Made by a program: the position numbers and the translations under genes. From contig NZ_CP155071.1 in assembly GCF_039621855.1 (NCBI RefSeq), forward strand, positions 1,550,001 to 1,614,000: a DNA stretch of 64,000 nucleotides, read 5' to 3'. Below, in pieces: positions 20,307-30,490 of this stretch. The DNA comes from Erwinia sp. HDF1-3R. Its GTDB lineage: Bacteria; Pseudomonadota; Gammaproteobacteria; Enterobacterales; Enterobacteriaceae. How positions within the stretch are numbered: the first letter of the stretch is position 1; each line of letters begins with the position of its first letter. The notes beneath the pieces were generated by a model that had not been told where the DNA came from, made no database searches, and saw nothing but the letters and a program-made list of their open reading frames with translations.

Positions 20307-21845
20307 TCAGGCGCGATGGCGATTTCTGATACCGAGAACTACGGCGATGAAACCAAACAACAGCGTGATAACCCATACAGATGCGTTACCGAAGCGGGCA
20401 TAAGGCGTCAGACCCTGAGTGGGCACCACCTGCATCGCCAATACGCGGGCGGTAAACTGTGGGATCATCTCCTCCGCATCGCCATCGGCATTAATCACCG
20501 CCGTTACGCCGTTATTGGTATCGCGAAGCAAAGGACGGCCCAGCTCAAGCGCCCGCATTCTGGCCATCTGGAAATGCTGCCATGGGCCGATTGAGTGGCC
20601 AAACCAGGCATCGTTAGAGATGGTCAGCAGGAAATCCGTATCCGGACGGAAATTATCCCGGACCTGCTGCCCCAGCACGATCTCGTAACAGATAGCCGCG
20701 GTCAGATTCACCCCGGCCACCTTCAGCTGGGGTTGAATATAGTCACCCCGGCTGAAAGAAGACATCGGTAAATCGAAAAAGGGTGCCAGCGGTCGCAGCA
20801 AACTCTCCAGCGGGACAAACTCCCCAAAGGGCACCAGATGATTTTTCTGATAGCGGTTCTTACTGCTATAGCTATAGGGCTGCTCACCGCCTAACACGAT
20901 AATCGAGTTATAGTCATGATAGCGATTATGCTCCAGACGGGAATCAACGATGCCGGTCACCAGGCTACTGCCCTGAGAACGTAACTCCTCATCGACCGAC
21001 TTCAGGAAAGGCTGCTGATTGCTTTCAAGATCCGGAATGGCCGATTCAGGCCAGATTATCAGCGGTGCTTTGCCCACAAACGGACGGGTGAGCGCAGTAT
21101 AGGTTTTCAGAGTATTGATCAGCTGGTTAGGATCCCATTTCAGCGACTGAGGAATATTTCCCTGCACCAGCGCGACATTAATGGCGCGCTCTGGCATTGC
21201 CTGATACCAGCTAAGCTGACGCAGCGGCCAGGGAAGCAGAAGCAAAGCCAGCGCCACAACGGCGGCTATCCAGTGGCGCTTCACCACGGCGTAAACCGCC
21301 AGCCCCGCGACCATCATCAGCACAAAGGTAATGCCTTCAACGCCCAGTAATGGACCCAGTCCTTTGAGCGGACCGTCAATCTGGCTATAGCCGAACTGTA
21401 GCCATGGAAAGCCCGTCAGGATCCAGCCACGCAGAAACTCGGTGACCTGCCATAGCGCCGGTGCCGCAATAACCAGGCGAACAAAGGTGGTTCGGGGAAA
21501 CAGGCGGTTAAGCACGGCGGCAAATAGCAGCGTGAACAGCGACAGCCAGGCGGCCAGCAGGATAACCAGGAAAACGTTGACCGGCCCCGGCATTCCCCCG
21601 AAGGTGGCGATACTGACGTAGACCCAGTTAATACCGCTGCCGAACAGGCCCATCCCCCATACAAAGCCTATCGCCGTGGCCTGACGGACCGATCGATTAA
21701 GGGTCAATGCCAGCAGGCCCACCAGCGACACAATAGCCGCTGGCCAGAAATCATAAGGCGAGAATGAAAGGGTGCCACAGGCACCCGTCAACAGCGCTAA
21801 AAGCAGGCGAACCCGCTGGCGCTGATAGAGTGAAGCAATAGCCAT
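20307..21845 (-). CDS. lnt: Apolipoprotein N-acyltransferase Lnt
   Basis: Adds the third acyl chain to the N-terminal cysteine of lipoproteins, in the inner membrane with its active site facing the periplasm. 512 residues, identical to E. coli. The N-terminal half has about six to seven helices. The C-terminal nitrilase-like domain holds the triad: Glu in IIWPESAI, Lys in [16 protein letters not shown] and Cys in [12 protein letters not shown]. It starts 6 bp after the corC stop. The terminator side meets the repeat block at 17.9-20.3 kb. Confidence 0.97.
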   Translation of the reverse strand: MAIASLYQRQRVRLLLALLTGACGTLSFSPYDFWPAAIVSLVGLLALTLNRSVRQATAIGFVWGMGLFGSGINWVYVSIATFGGMPGPVNVFLVILLAAWLSLFTLLFAAVLNRLFPRTTFVRLVIAAPALWQVTEFLRGWILTGFPWLQFGYSQIDGPLKGLGPLLGVEGITFVLMMVAGLAVYAVVKRHWIAAVVALALLLLPWPLRQLSWYQAMPERAINVALVQGNIPQSLKWDPNQLINTLKTYTALTRPFVGKAPLIIWPESAIPDLESNQQPFLKSVDEELRSQGSSLVTGIVDSRLEHNRYHDYNSIIVLGGEQPYSYSSKNRYQKNHLVPFGEFVPLESLLRPLAPFFDLPMSSFSRGDYIQPQLKVAGVNLTAAICYEIVLGQQVRDNFRPDTDFLLTISNDAWFGHSIGPWQHFQMARMRALELGRPLLRDTNNGVTAVINADGDAEEMIPQFTARVLAMQVVPTQGLTPYARFGNASVWVITLLFGFIAVVLGIRNRHRA

Positions 21846-21851
21846 TGCGAA

Positions 21852-22730
21852 TTATTCTTCCAAAATCGGTTGCGGCGAATTTTCCGGAATTCTGACGTGA
21901 ACCTGAATGATACGACGGCTGTCCGCCATGGCGACTTTGAACTGATAGCCGTCAATTTCGATGCTTTCACCGCGCGCAGGCAGGTGACCAAACGCCTGCA
22001 TCACCAGACCGCCGATGGTATCGACCTCTTCATCGCTGAAGCTGGTGTCGAAAATGTCATTGAAATCTTCAATCGGCGTCAGGGCGCGCAGAGTATAGGT
22101 ATGGCGACTCAGCTGACGGATATCACGATCTTCTTCATCGTCATATTCATCTTCGATCTCACCCACAATCAGCTCAAGGATGTCCTCGATGGTCACCAGC
22201 CCGGAAACGCCGCCAAATTCATCAATGACAATCGCCATATGATAACGCTGAGAGCGGAACTCCTTGAGCATACGGTCAACGCGCTTGCTTTCTGGCACCA
22301 CCACGGCCGGGCGCAAAACCATCTCCATGCTGAACGGCGCCGATCCGCTGGTCATAAACGGCAGCAGATCCTTTGCCATCAGGATACCTTCAACGTGATC
22401 TTTATCTTCGCTGATGACCGGGAAACGGGAGTGGGCCGACTCTATAATGGTATCCAGACAGGTTTCCAGCGTCTGATTACGCTTCAGAGTGACCATCTGT
22501 GAGCGGGGGATCATGATGTCCCGAACGCGCTGCCCGGCGATATCCATCACGCCTTCAAGCATGTCCCGGGTATCGGGATCGATCAGCTCGTTCTGTTCGG
22601 AGTCGCGGATAAGCTCTAACAGGTCATCACGGTTTTTAGGCTCACCGTGAAATAGCTGGTTGAGGAGAAGGGTAAAGAATCCCTTTTTACTACTGGGACT
22701 GTCATTATTCTGTGAATGGTCATCGCTCAT
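21852..22730 (-). CDS. corC: CorC/YbeX, CBS-domain cation efflux-associated protein
   Basis: A 292-residue cytosolic protein, the E. coli length, starting [19 protein letters not shown]. Two CBS domains (about 70-190; [19 protein letters not shown], and the second near [18 protein letters not shown]) are followed by a C-terminal CorC/HlyC domain. It is linked to magnesium/cobalt resistance and, more recently, to ribosome-related phenotypes with YbeY and YbeZ. The frame is open upstream to 22871, but that part overlaps ybeY and is not homologous. Confidence 0.95.
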   Translation of the reverse strand: MSDDHSQNNDSPSSKKGFFTLLLNQLFHGEPKNRDDLLELIRDSEQNELIDPDTRDMLEGVMDIAGQRVRDIMIPRSQMVTLKRNQTLETCLDTIIESAHSRFPVISEDKDHVEGILMAKDLLPFMTSGSAPFSMEMVLRPAVVVPESKRVDRMLKEFRSQRYHMAIVIDEFGGVSGLVTIEDILELIVGEIEDEYDDEEDRDIRQLSRHTYTLRALTPIEDFNDIFDTSFSDEEVDTIGGLVMQAFGHLPARGESIEIDGYQFKVAMADSRRIIQVHVRIPENSPQPILEE

Positions 22731-22770
22731 GGCGTTTTTGTTTCTGTCACTCTTGTCGTGAGAAGAAGAT

Positions 22771-22799
22771 ATCCCTGCCGCGACGGGCGAGGCAGGGAT
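22771..22799 (-). other. Hairpin between ybeY and corC
   Basis: Arms ATCCCTGCC and GGCAGGGAT are perfect complements around an 11-nt loop. No T run, so probably an mRNA stem or a small repeat remnant. The CAGGGAT core is shared with the elements at 18.4-20.2 kb. Confidence 0.7.
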
Positions 22800-22821
22800 G
22801 GTATCAGGCCAGCTGGCCTGC

Positions 22822-23295
22822 TTAGGGTAACGCTTTCTCCGAAATGTACGGGTCGTCATAGCCAAGAGCAAGCATTATCTCGGTCTCGATCGACTCCATC
22901 TCTTCGGCTTCGTCGTCTTCAATGTGGTCATAACCCAGTAAATGCAGGCTACCGTGAATAACCATGTGCGCCCAGTGGGCCAGCAGCGGTTTTTCCTGCT
23001 CAGCGGCTTCCTGCTCCACAACCTGGCGGCAAATGATCAGATCGCCAAGCAGCGGAAGCTCGATACCCGGTGGGGCTTCGAATGGGAAAGAGAGGACGTT
23101 AGTCGGCTTATCTTTACTTCTGTAGGTGTGATTCAGCATGCGGCTTTCCGCTTCATCAACCACACGAATTGTCACTTCACTCTCTTCCTGGAACTGCGGC
23201 AAAACCGCCTCCAGCCAGCCCTGAAAATCGGATTCAGCCGGCAGGCCTTCCACCTTTTCGCAGGCAAGCTGCAAATCAAGGATTACGGTACTCAT
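22822..23295 (-). CDS. ybeY: Endoribonuclease YbeY
   Basis: Zinc-dependent single-strand endoribonuclease involved in 16S rRNA 3' maturation and ribosome quality control. 157 residues (E. coli 155). The metal motif [11 protein letters not shown] supplies three histidines. Its start overlaps the end of ybeZ by 4 bp, so the two are translationally coupled. Confidence 0.97.
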   Translation of the reverse strand: MSTVILDLQLACEKVEGLPAESDFQGWLEAVLPQFQEESEVTIRVVDEAESRMLNHTYRSKDKPTNVLSFPFEAPPGIELPLLGDLIICRQVVEQEAAEQEKPLLAHWAHMVIHGSLHLLGYDHIEDDEAEEMESIETEIMLALGYDDPYISEKALP

Positions 23296-24353
23296 TTTGG
23301 CTCCTGCGCGGCGAGCTGAAGCGCCAGGGCTTCACGCTTGCGCTCTTCGGCCTGCGCGTCACGGCGTTTTTGGTCGGCCGCTTCCCAGGCTTCATAAGCG
23401 ATAACCACGCGAGCAACCACCGGATGGCGTACCACGTCTTCGCTGTGGAAGAAGTTAAAGCTAATGTCGTCCACCTCTGAAAGCACCTCAATGGCGTGGC
23501 GCAGGCCGGACTTGAGGTTACGCGGCAGGTCAATCTGCGTCACGTCGCCGGTGATGACCGCTTTAGAGTTAAACCCGATGCGTGTCAAAAACATTTTCAT
23601 CTGTTCAATGGTGGTGTTCTGGCTTTCATCAAGAATAATGAAGGCGTCGTTGAGCGTACGACCGCGCATATACGCCAGCGGCGCAACTTCAATCACGTTT
23701 CGCTCAATCAGCTTTTCCACGCGCTCAAAGCCCAGCATTTCAAACAGCGCGTCATACAGGGGACGCAGGTAGGGGTCTACCTTCTGGCTGAGATCGCCCG
23801 GCAGGAAGCCGAGCTTTTCACCGGCCTCGACCGCAGGACGCGTCAGCATGATGCGGCGCACTTCCTGGCGCTCCAGCGCATCAACGGCGGCAGCCACGGC
23901 CAGATAGGTTTTACCCGTACCCGCCGGACCGATGCCAAAGGTGATGTCGTGATCGAGCACGTTGGCAACGTACTGCGCCTGGTTGGGCGTACGCGGCTTA
24001 ATTACGCCGCGTTTGGTCTTAATGTTTACCGCCTTGCCAAACTCGGGCACGTGGTCATCAGCCTGCTCCAGCACCCGACTCTCTTTAATCGCCAGATGGA
24101 TCTGTTCCGGATCGATATCCGGAATATGGCCCCGCACCGGTGCCGTATCCACATACAGATCGCGCAGAATAGTCGCGGCAGCATTGACGCACAGGGCTTT
24201 GCCGACCAGCTTGAACGCGTTGTCACGGCGGTTGATTTCAATGCCTAACCGACGCTCAAGCTGCTTAATATTGTCGTCAAACGGGCCACAGAGGCTCAGC
24301 AGACGGTGGTTATCAGCGGGATCTAAGGTAATTTCGCGTGTTTCGATATTCAA
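23292..24353 (-). CDS. ybeZ: PhoH-like ATPase YbeZ
   Basis: 353-residue NTPase of the PhoH family. Walker [16 protein letters not shown] and Walker [11 protein letters not shown] are intact. It is thought to work with YbeY in ribosome and RNA processing. The first ATG gives [19 protein letters not shown]. The C terminus is a charged Lys/Arg/Glu-rich tail. The 210 bp before it, up to miaB, has no gene. Confidence 0.95.
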   Translation of the reverse strand: MNIETREITLDPADNHRLLSLCGPFDDNIKQLERRLGIEINRRDNAFKLVGKALCVNAAATILRDLYVDTAPVRGHIPDIDPEQIHLAIKESRVLEQADDHVPEFGKAVNIKTKRGVIKPRTPNQAQYVANVLDHDITFGIGPAGTGKTYLAVAAAVDALERQEVRRIMLTRPAVEAGEKLGFLPGDLSQKVDPYLRPLYDALFEMLGFERVEKLIERNVIEVAPLAYMRGRTLNDAFIILDESQNTTIEQMKMFLTRIGFNSKAVITGDVTQIDLPRNLKSGLRHAIEVLSEVDDISFNFFHSEDVVRHPVVARVVIAYEAWEAADQKRRDAQAEERKREALALQLAAQEPK

Positions 24354-24563
24354 ACTAATCCTTTGGGTCGCTCAGGGCCAGTTGAGGACGGTGTATTATG
24401 GCAGCGCCGCACTGTTTAGCGGCAATAGCATAAGAGAATTATTTATGGCTGCACATGAATGTGCAAGCGTATAAAAAGATATTTGGGCGACGGTTCCGGA
24501 AACCAAGGGCGCTGCGCGGGAATTCATGCGGCAAACCCGGAGGCCTGCCGCAAAAGGGTAGGA

Positions 24564-25988
24564 TCAGGGCTGGAAGGAGCCTACGCCCAGCTCGTTCTCT
24601 TTACGCGTACGCGCAATGACGGAAGCCGGGGATTCAATGCTGCGCAGGTCCATTTGATCTTCCGTCCGCACCACCACGCCGCGCAGGGAGTTGGTGTAAA
24701 CGTCAACAATCTCGACATCGACAAATTTGCCAATCATCGCTGGCGTTCCTTCGAAGTTCACCACGCGGTTATTTTCCGTACGGCCGGACATCTCCATCAC
24801 GTTTTTACGTGAGGTGCCTTCCACCAGAATACGCTGTACGGTGCCCATCATCCGGCGGCTCCATACCATCGCCTGCTGGGTAATACGCTCCTGAAGACGC
24901 CACAGGCGCTGCTTTTTCTCCTCTTCCGGTACGTCGTCCGGCAGATCGGCCGCCGGGGTGCCGGGGCGTGCGGAGTAGATAAAGCTAAAGCTCATATCGA
25001 AATTCACATCGGCAATCAGCTTCATTGTCTGCTCAAAATCCTGTTCGGTTTCGCCAGGGAAGCCGATAATGAAGTCGGAGCTAATTTGAATGGTGGGGCG
25101 CGCCGCAATCAGCTTGCGAATAATCGCCTTGTATTCCAGCGCGGTATGAGCACGCTTCATCAGGGTCAGAATACGATCCGCACCGCTCTGCACCGGCAGG
25201 TGGAGGAAGCTCACCAGCTCAGGCGTGTCGCGGTAGACATCAATAATGTCGTCGGTGAACTCAATAGGGTGGCTGGTGGTAAAGCGAATGCGGTCGATGC
25301 CGTCAATGGCGGCCACCAGACGCAGCAGATCGGCGAAGCTACAAATCTCACCATCAAAGCTCTCACCCCGGTAAGCGTTCACGTTCTGACCGAGCAGGTT
25401 AACTTCACGCACGCCCTGGGCAGCAAGCTGGGCTATCTCGAACAGAATATCATCGCAGGGGCGGCTAACTTCTTCACCACGGGTGTAGGGCACCACGCAG
25501 AAGGTACAGTATTTGTTGCAGCCTTCCATAATGGAGACGAAGGCCGATGGCCCTTCTGCGCGGGGTTCGGGCAGCCGATCGAATTTTTCGATTTCCGGGA
25601 AGCTGATATCCACAACCGGGCTTTTCGAACCGCGTACGGTATTGATCATTTCCGGCAGACGGTGCAGCGTTTGGGGTCCAAAAACGATATCAACATAGCT
25701 GGCACGTTGACGAATGTGCTCGCCTTCCTGCGAAGCCACGCAGCCGCCGACGCCAATAATCAGGTCAGGGTTGCTCTCCTTCAGCGTTCTCCAGCGTCCA
25801 AGCTGATGAAACACTTTTTCCTGGGCCTTTTCACGAATCGAGCAGGTGTTAAGCAGCAGAATGTCGGCCTCTTCCGCGACGTCGGTCAGCGTGAAGCCAT
25901 GCGTGCTGTTTAACAGGTCAGCCATCTTGGATGAGTCGTACTCATTCATCTGACAGCCCCAGGTTTTGATATGCAGTTTTTGGGTCAT
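24564..25988 (-). CDS. miaB: tRNA-2-methylthio-N6-dimethylallyladenosine synthase MiaB
   Basis: Radical SAM methylthiotransferase that modifies A37 next to the anticodon in tRNAs reading UNN codons. Starting at [18 protein letters not shown] gives 474 residues, the E. coli length. N-terminal UPF0004 domain cysteines C12, C49 and C83 bind the auxiliary cluster; CNKYCTFC carries the radical SAM cluster; a TRAM domain closes the protein (about 378-440). The ATG at 26006 would add six residues. Divergent from ubiF. Confidence 0.97.
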   Translation of the reverse strand: MTQKLHIKTWGCQMNEYDSSKMADLLNSTHGFTLTDVAEEADILLLNTCSIREKAQEKVFHQLGRWRTLKESNPDLIIGVGGCVASQEGEHIRQRASYVDIVFGPQTLHRLPEMINTVRGSKSPVVDISFPEIEKFDRLPEPRAEGPSAFVSIMEGCNKYCTFCVVPYTRGEEVSRPCDDILFEIAQLAAQGVREVNLLGQNVNAYRGESFDGEICSFADLLRLVAAIDGIDRIRFTTSHPIEFTDDIIDVYRDTPELVSFLHLPVQSGADRILTLMKRAHTALEYKAIIRKLIAARPTIQISSDFIIGFPGETEQDFEQTMKLIADVNFDMSFSFIYSARPGTPAADLPDDVPEEEKKQRLWRLQERITQQAMVWSRRMMGTVQRILVEGTSRKNVMEMSGRTENNRVVNFEGTPAMIGKFVDVEIVDVYTNSLRGVVVRTEDQMDLRSIESPASVIARTRKENELGVGSFQP

Positions 25989-26183
25989 CTGGTTGCCATT
26001 TATCATGCAGGAAGGAATGCAGGGCGCGTATTGTAATGCTTTGCTGCGGTGGTGACCAGCATACAGGCTTTTACGTTTACGATTTCAACTGGCCCCGCAA
26101 AATCCGATACACTAAGGGTAACAAATTGTCCCTTACAGGTGTAGAGGTAAGGGCACCGTAGTCCACCGGTAAAGGATAAAATA

Positions 26184-27362
26184 ATGACAGGACATACGCG
26201 GAACGAGGATATCGTCATTGTTGGCGGCGGGATGGTGGGAGCCGCGCTGGCCAGCGGACTGACGACGCAGGGATTTAAGGTGGTGGTGCTTGAACAGCAG
26301 GCACCTGCCCAGTTTGATCCACAGAGCAATCCCGACGTCAGGATTTCTGCCGTCAGTGCAGCCTCGGTAGACCTGCTTAAGCAGCTTGAGGTCTGGCCTC
26401 GGGTGCAGCAGATGCGCGCCACACCCTACCGCCGGCTGGAAACCTGGGAGTGGCATACCGCACAGGTGGGGTTTGACGCGCAGTCGCTGGGGCTGCCGGA
26501 ATTAGGTTTTATGGTGGAAAACAGCGTATTGCAAAGCGCGCTCTGGCAGCGGCTCACGCAGCAGGATGTGAGTCTGATTGCGCCTGCCCGCCTTCAGGAC
26601 CTGCAACCCTGCAACGGCGGCTGGCGTCTGCGCCTGGAAAGCGGCGAGGAGATGACCGCCCGGATGGTGGTGGGTGCCGATGGTGCCAACTCTCAGGTGA
26701 GGCAGCTGGCAGGAATGGGCATTCACGGCTGGAATTATGCCCAGTCCTGCATGCTTATCAGCGTCCGCTGCGATCGGGATGCCGGTGACTGTACCTGGCA
26801 GCAATTCACACCGAATGGCCCGCGCGCATTTTTACCGCTGTCCGACGGGTGGGCTTCGCTGGTGTGGTACGACAGCCCGGCACGTATTCGGCAGCTTCAG
26901 GCCATGACCATGCAGCAGCTGGAGCTGGAAATTATCAAACATTTTCCGGCAAGGCTGGGGCACGTCAAGCCGGTTACCGCCGGATCCTTTCCTCTGGTGC
27001 GCCGCCACGCGATTCGCTATGTGTTACCCGGACTGGCGCTGGTAGGCGATGCCGCACACACCATCAATCCGCTGGCCGGGCAGGGCGTTAACCTGGGCTA
27101 TCGCGACGTGGACGCGTTGATTAACACGCTAACGGCTGCGCGTGATAAAGCCGAGGACTGGGCATCGGCGGGCGTACTGCGCCGCTATCAGCGTCAGCGG
27201 CAAACCGACAATCTGCTGATGCAAAGCGGGATGGATCTCTTTTACTTCGCCTTTAGCAATCCGTCTGCGCCGCTGCGCGTTATGCGTAATCTTGGGCTGA
27301 TGGTGGCAGAGCGCTCGGGCGTATTGAAGCGCCAGGCGTTACGCTACGCGCTGGGCCTTTAA
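26184..27362 (+). CDS. ubiF: 3-demethoxyubiquinol 3-hydroxylase UbiF
   Basis: FAD-dependent monooxygenase that adds the last ring hydroxyl in ubiquinone synthesis. 392 residues (E. coli 391). The FAD dinucleotide fold starts IVIVGGGMVGAALASGL (about 11-27), with the second FAD motif VGDAAHTINPLAGQGVNLG near 285-303 and the middle motif VGADGANSQVR. Single gene, divergent from miaB and convergent with the tRNA array. Confidence 0.96.
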   Translation: MTGHTRNEDIVIVGGGMVGAALASGLTTQGFKVVVLEQQAPAQFDPQSNPDVRISAVSAASVDLLKQLEVWPRVQQMRATPYRRLETWEWHTAQVGFDAQSLGLPELGFMVENSVLQSALWQRLTQQDVSLIAPARLQDLQPCNGGWRLRLESGEEMTARMVVGADGANSQVRQLAGMGIHGWNYAQSCMLISVRCDRDAGDCTWQQFTPNGPRAFLPLSDGWASLVWYDSPARIRQLQAMTMQQLELEIIKHFPARLGHVKPVTAGSFPLVRRHAIRYVLPGLALVGDAAHTINPLAGQGVNLGYRDVDALINTLTAARDKAEDWASAGVLRRYQRQRQTDNLLMQSGMDLFYFAFSNPSAPLRVMRNLGLMVAERSGVLKRQALRYALGL

Positions 27363-27617
27363 ATCGCTCTCCCGCTGAATGGCGGTCTCAAATAGTGCTA
27401 CCGGTGGCGGCAACGTAACAGGCAGACCGCCGGACGCAGGGATGCGCGCGCCGGGGCTCAACAGAGAGATTCTCACCCTACCCGCGTTGTGCATGGCGCA
27501 ACCTGGCCAGGCAACTAAATGGCGCAGTGTTCTGCTCAGTTATTAGTATATTGCGGGTAGTCTGGATGTGAATTCTGCTATCTGGCCAGGAGGAGGATGC
27601 CCTGATAAACAGCAGAC

Positions 27618-27643
27618 GTAAAAAAGCCCGCAAAAGCGGGCTT
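27618..27643 (-). terminator. tRNA operon terminator
   Basis: Arms AAGCCCGC and GCGGGCTT around four A, with a T run on the minus strand. It lies 10 bp past the last tRNA-Gln. Confidence 0.88.
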
Positions 27644-27653
27644 CTTTACTTAA

Positions 27654-27728
27654 TGGCTGGGGTGCAGGGATTCGAACCCCGGAATGCTGGTATCAGAAAC
27701 CAGTGCCTTACCGCTTGGCGACACCCCA
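27654..27728 (-). tRNA. glnX: tRNA-Gln (CTG)
   Basis: 75 nt including an encoded CCA. The anticodon loop reads TTCTGAT, giving anticodon CTG; the D-loop AAGCGGTAAGGC and T-arm GGGTTCGAACCCC fold normally. Its mature sequence matches the upstream CTG copy base for base. Confidence 0.97.
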
Positions 27729-27768
27729 ATTTCTTGGGTGCGATTCGCAATGCAAATCGTCTTTTTTA

Positions 27769-27843
27769 TGGCTGGGGTGCAGGGATTCGAACCCCGGAAT
27801 GCTGGTATCAGAAACCAGTGCCTTACCGCTTGGCGACACCCCA
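27769..27843 (-). tRNA. glnV: tRNA-Gln (CTG), second copy
   Basis: 75 nt with encoded CCA and anticodon CTG, 40 bp upstream of the last gene in the array and apparently identical to it. Confidence 0.97.
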
Positions 27844-27850
27844 ATAAAAT

Positions 27851-27927
27851 TGGTGGCTACTACGGGAATCGAACCTGTGACCCCAGCATTATGAGTGCTG
27901 TGCTCTAACCAGCTGAGCTAAGTAGCC
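27851..27927 (-). tRNA. metU: tRNA-Met (CAT), elongator
   Basis: 77 nt with encoded CCA; anticodon CAT in the loop CTCATAA. The acceptor stem is GGCTACT paired with AGTAGCC, so it is the elongator type. Only 7 bp separate it from the next tRNA-Gln. Confidence 0.97.
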
Positions 27928-27964
27928 TAATTTTACTGCGTTACTACACTAACATATTTCTTAA

Positions 27965-28039
27965 TGGCTGGGATACCTGGATTCGAACCAGGGAATGCCG
28001 GTATCAAAAACCGGTGCCTTACCGCTTGGCGATATCCCA
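27965..28039 (-). tRNA. glnW: tRNA-Gln (TTG)
   Basis: 75 nt with encoded CCA; the loop TTTTGAT gives anticodon TTG. The acceptor stem starts TGGGATA. Confidence 0.97.
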
Positions 28040-28077
28040 ATGTCCGTTTCACTCAGTACAGCGACCATCAAGAAAAC

Positions 28078-28152
28078 TGGCTGGGGTACCTGGATTCGAA
28101 CCAGGGAATGCCGGTATCAAAAACCGGTGCCTTACCGCTTGGCGATACCCCA
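28078..28152 (-). tRNA. glnU: tRNA-Gln (TTG), second copy
   Basis: 75 nt with encoded CCA and anticodon TTG. The acceptor stem starts TGGGGTA, with a matching change on the 3' strand relative to the other TTG copy. Confidence 0.97.
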
Positions 28153-28175
28153 TCCGTGCAAAACCGCGATGATAA

Positions 28176-28260
28176 TGGTGCGGGAGGCGAGACTTGAACT
28201 CGCACACCTTGCGGCGCCAGAACCTAAATCTGGTGCGTCTACCAATTTCGCCACTCCCGC
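28176..28260 (-). tRNA. leuW: tRNA-Leu (TAG)
   Basis: 85 nt class II tRNA with a long variable arm and encoded CCA. The anticodon stem-loop GATTTAGGT gives anticodon TAG. Confidence 0.97.
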
Positions 28261-28267
28261 AAAAAGA

Positions 28268-28344
28268 TGGTGGCTACGACGGGAATCGAACCTGTGACCC
28301 CAGCATTATGAGTGCTGTGCTCTAACCAGCTGAGCTACGTAGCC
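28268..28344 (-). tRNA. metT: tRNA-Met (CAT), elongator, first in operon
   Basis: 77 nt with encoded CCA, anticodon CAT. It differs from the other Met copy at one acceptor-stem pair: G-C here, T-A there. The order Met-Leu-Gln-Gln-Met-Gln-Gln is the E. coli metT-leuW-glnU-glnW-metU-glnV-glnX order. Confidence 0.97.
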
Positions 28345-28384
28345 ATCTTTATTTCGCGCTACCTTCATCGGCGTTGCGGGGCGC

Positions 28385-28413
28385 ATTATGCGGAGTTGAC
28401 CTGAAAGCGTCAA
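28385..28413 (-). promoter_or_regulatory. tRNA operon promoter
   Basis: Sigma-70 promoter on the minus strand: -35 TTGACG (28408-28413), 17 bp spacer, -10 CATAAT (28385-28390). The next bases are GCGCCCCGC, a GC-rich discriminator typical of stable-RNA promoters under stringent control. Confidence 0.9.
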
Positions 28414-28520
28414 CAAGTTTTTTCCCGTTTTTGCCCTGAAATGCTTCGTTTGTCTGGGTTATAACCAGCCTGATGATTAAATCAACAAATTCTGAAGGTA
28501 ACGTGCGCAAAACAAACGGT

Positions 28521-28539
28521 AAAGGGCCGGTAAGGCCCC
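28521..28539 (-). terminator. Possible asnB terminator
   Basis: Arms GGGCC and GGCCC with a short loop and a three-T tail on the minus strand, just past the asnB stop codon. The weak tail keeps confidence low. Confidence 0.4.
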
Positions 28540-28562
28540 GTTTTCACAGATAAAGTGTTCGC

Positions 28563-30230
28563 TTATTTATAGGCTGACTGATGCACGCCCACGGCACGAC
28601 CGGATGGATCATCCATGGTTTTGAACGCTTCATCCCACTCAATGGCTTTTGCCGATGAACAGGCGACCGAAGGACCGCCGGGGACGCATTCCGCCGCGCA
28701 GGGTAAAGGAAACAGCTCTTCAAAGATTTCACGGTACAGGTAGCCCTCTTTAGAGGTCGGCGTGTTGTACGGAAAACGGAAGTGCGCCGTTTGCAGCTGC
28801 TGATCGGAGATCTGCTGTGCGGCCACCTCTTTCAGGCTGTCGATCCAGCTATAGCCGACGCCGTCAGAGAACTGCTCTTTCTGGCGCCATGCCACGCTTT
28901 CCGGCAGGTAAGAGGAGAAGCACTCGCGCAGGATGTGTTTTTCCATTTTGCCGTTGGCACCGCACAGTTTATCTGCCGGATTGATGCGCATCGCCACGTC
29001 GAGGAATTTTTTGTCCAGGAAGGGCACGCGTGCCTCCACGCCCCAGGCAGACATCGCTTTGTTGGCACGGGCACAGTCAAACATATGCAGGGCCAGCAGT
29101 TTGCGCACGTTTTCTTCGTGGAACTCTTTGGCATTCGGTGCCTTATGGAAGTAGAGATAGCCGCCAAATACCTCATCGGCCCCTTCGCCCGACAGCACCA
29201 TTTTAATGCCCATCGCTTTGATTTTGCGTGACATCAGGTACATTGGCGTAGAGGCGCGAATGGTGGTGACGTCATAGGTTTCGATATGGTAAATCACGTC
29301 GCGGATGGCATCCAGACCCTCCTGCACGGTGAAATGAATCTCGTGGTGGACGGTACCAAGATGGTCAGCAACGGTTTTGGCGGCTTTCAGATCGGGTGAG
29401 CCTTCCAGACCGACGGCGAAGGAGTGCAGCTGTGGCCACCAGGCCTCGCTCTTATCCTGATCCTCAATGCGCTTCGCCGCATACTTTTTGGTCACGGCAG
29501 AAATAATCGAGGAGTCCAGCCCACCCGACAGCAGAACACCATAAGGCACGTCAGACATCAGATGGCTTTTCACCGCTTCTTCCAGCGCCTCTTTCAGCGC
29601 TGGTGCATCGGTTTTGTTGTGTTCAACAGCCTCATAGCTGAACCAGTCGCGCTGCCAGTAGCGGCGGATCTCACCGTCGGTGCTGGAGAGGTAGCTGCCC
29701 GGCGGAAACTCTTTCATGGTGCGGCAAACCGGCACCAGCGCTTTCATTTCCGAGGCAACAAACAGGTTACCGTGCTCATCGTTACCCATATAAAGCGGGA
29801 TAATACCGATATGATCGCGACCAATCAGCCAGGTGTTTTTAACGCTGTCATACAGAATAAAGGCGAACATGCCCTGCAGCTCGTCAAGGAAGTCGACGCC
29901 TTTTTCCTGATAGAGCGCGAGGATCACCTCGCAGTCGGATTCGGTCTGAAACTCATAGCGGTCGCTCAGTTCGGCCCGCAGTGCCTGATGGTTATAGATT
30001 TCACCGTTCACGGCCAGCACATGCGTATGGGCGGCGTTATACAGAGGCTGCGCGCCGTTGTTCACGTCAACAATTGACAGGCGTTCGTGTGAAAGAATCG
30101 CGTGGTCGTTGGCATAAACGCCGGACCAGTCGGGGCCACGGTGACGCATCAGACGTGAAAGCTCCAGGGCTTTCTTACGCAGTTCGGCAGAATCAGTTTT
30201 CAGATCCAGCACGCCAAAAATTGAACACAT
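28563..30230 (-). CDS. asnB: Asparagine synthetase B, glutamine-hydrolysing
   Basis: Makes asparagine from aspartate, glutamine and ATP. 555 residues (E. coli 554). The start MCSIFGVLDLKTD leaves Cys2 as the N-terminal nucleophile of the glutaminase domain, with RHRGPDWSG and the NGEIYNH loop. The synthetase half has the PP-loop LLSGGLDSSIISAV and the GEGADEVFGGY motif. Single gene; the 260 bp upstream contain its promoter region and the nagD 3' end. Confidence 0.97.
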   Translation of the reverse strand: MCSIFGVLDLKTDSAELRKKALELSRLMRHRGPDWSGVYANDHAILSHERLSIVDVNNGAQPLYNAAHTHVLAVNGEIYNHQALRAELSDRYEFQTESDCEVILALYQEKGVDFLDELQGMFAFILYDSVKNTWLIGRDHIGIIPLYMGNDEHGNLFVASEMKALVPVCRTMKEFPPGSYLSSTDGEIRRYWQRDWFSYEAVEHNKTDAPALKEALEEAVKSHLMSDVPYGVLLSGGLDSSIISAVTKKYAAKRIEDQDKSEAWWPQLHSFAVGLEGSPDLKAAKTVADHLGTVHHEIHFTVQEGLDAIRDVIYHIETYDVTTIRASTPMYLMSRKIKAMGIKMVLSGEGADEVFGGYLYFHKAPNAKEFHEENVRKLLALHMFDCARANKAMSAWGVEARVPFLDKKFLDVAMRINPADKLCGANGKMEKHILRECFSSYLPESVAWRQKEQFSDGVGYSWIDSLKEVAAQQISDQQLQTAHFRFPYNTPTSKEGYLYREIFEELFPLPCAAECVPGGPSVACSSAKAIEWDEAFKTMDDPSGRAVGVHQSAYK

Positions 30231-30490
30231 AGCTAACTCCCTCTCGACATCCCTGAACGGTGATGATGGTAATGTGAATCGTCAACGGCGACAGTTTTCG
30301 CCCTGTGACTATGAAAATGCGCTATCTGCCCCGGATGATGCAAGCGTTTTAGCCATTCTCTGAAAAATAGTCTGTTGCATTGCGGATAATATTGATGGAT
30401 CACCAGTAAACTGCGATTAAAATTGCATAATCGTCAATTTACGGGTGATTGTGTTTAAAAGATGAGCAGGTGCGGGAGGGTGAGCCCGAA

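Noticed and set aside
26003-26456. Minus frames overlapping the miaB-ubiF gap
   Set aside because: They run antisense into ubiF and cover the promoters of both genes; no family resemblance.
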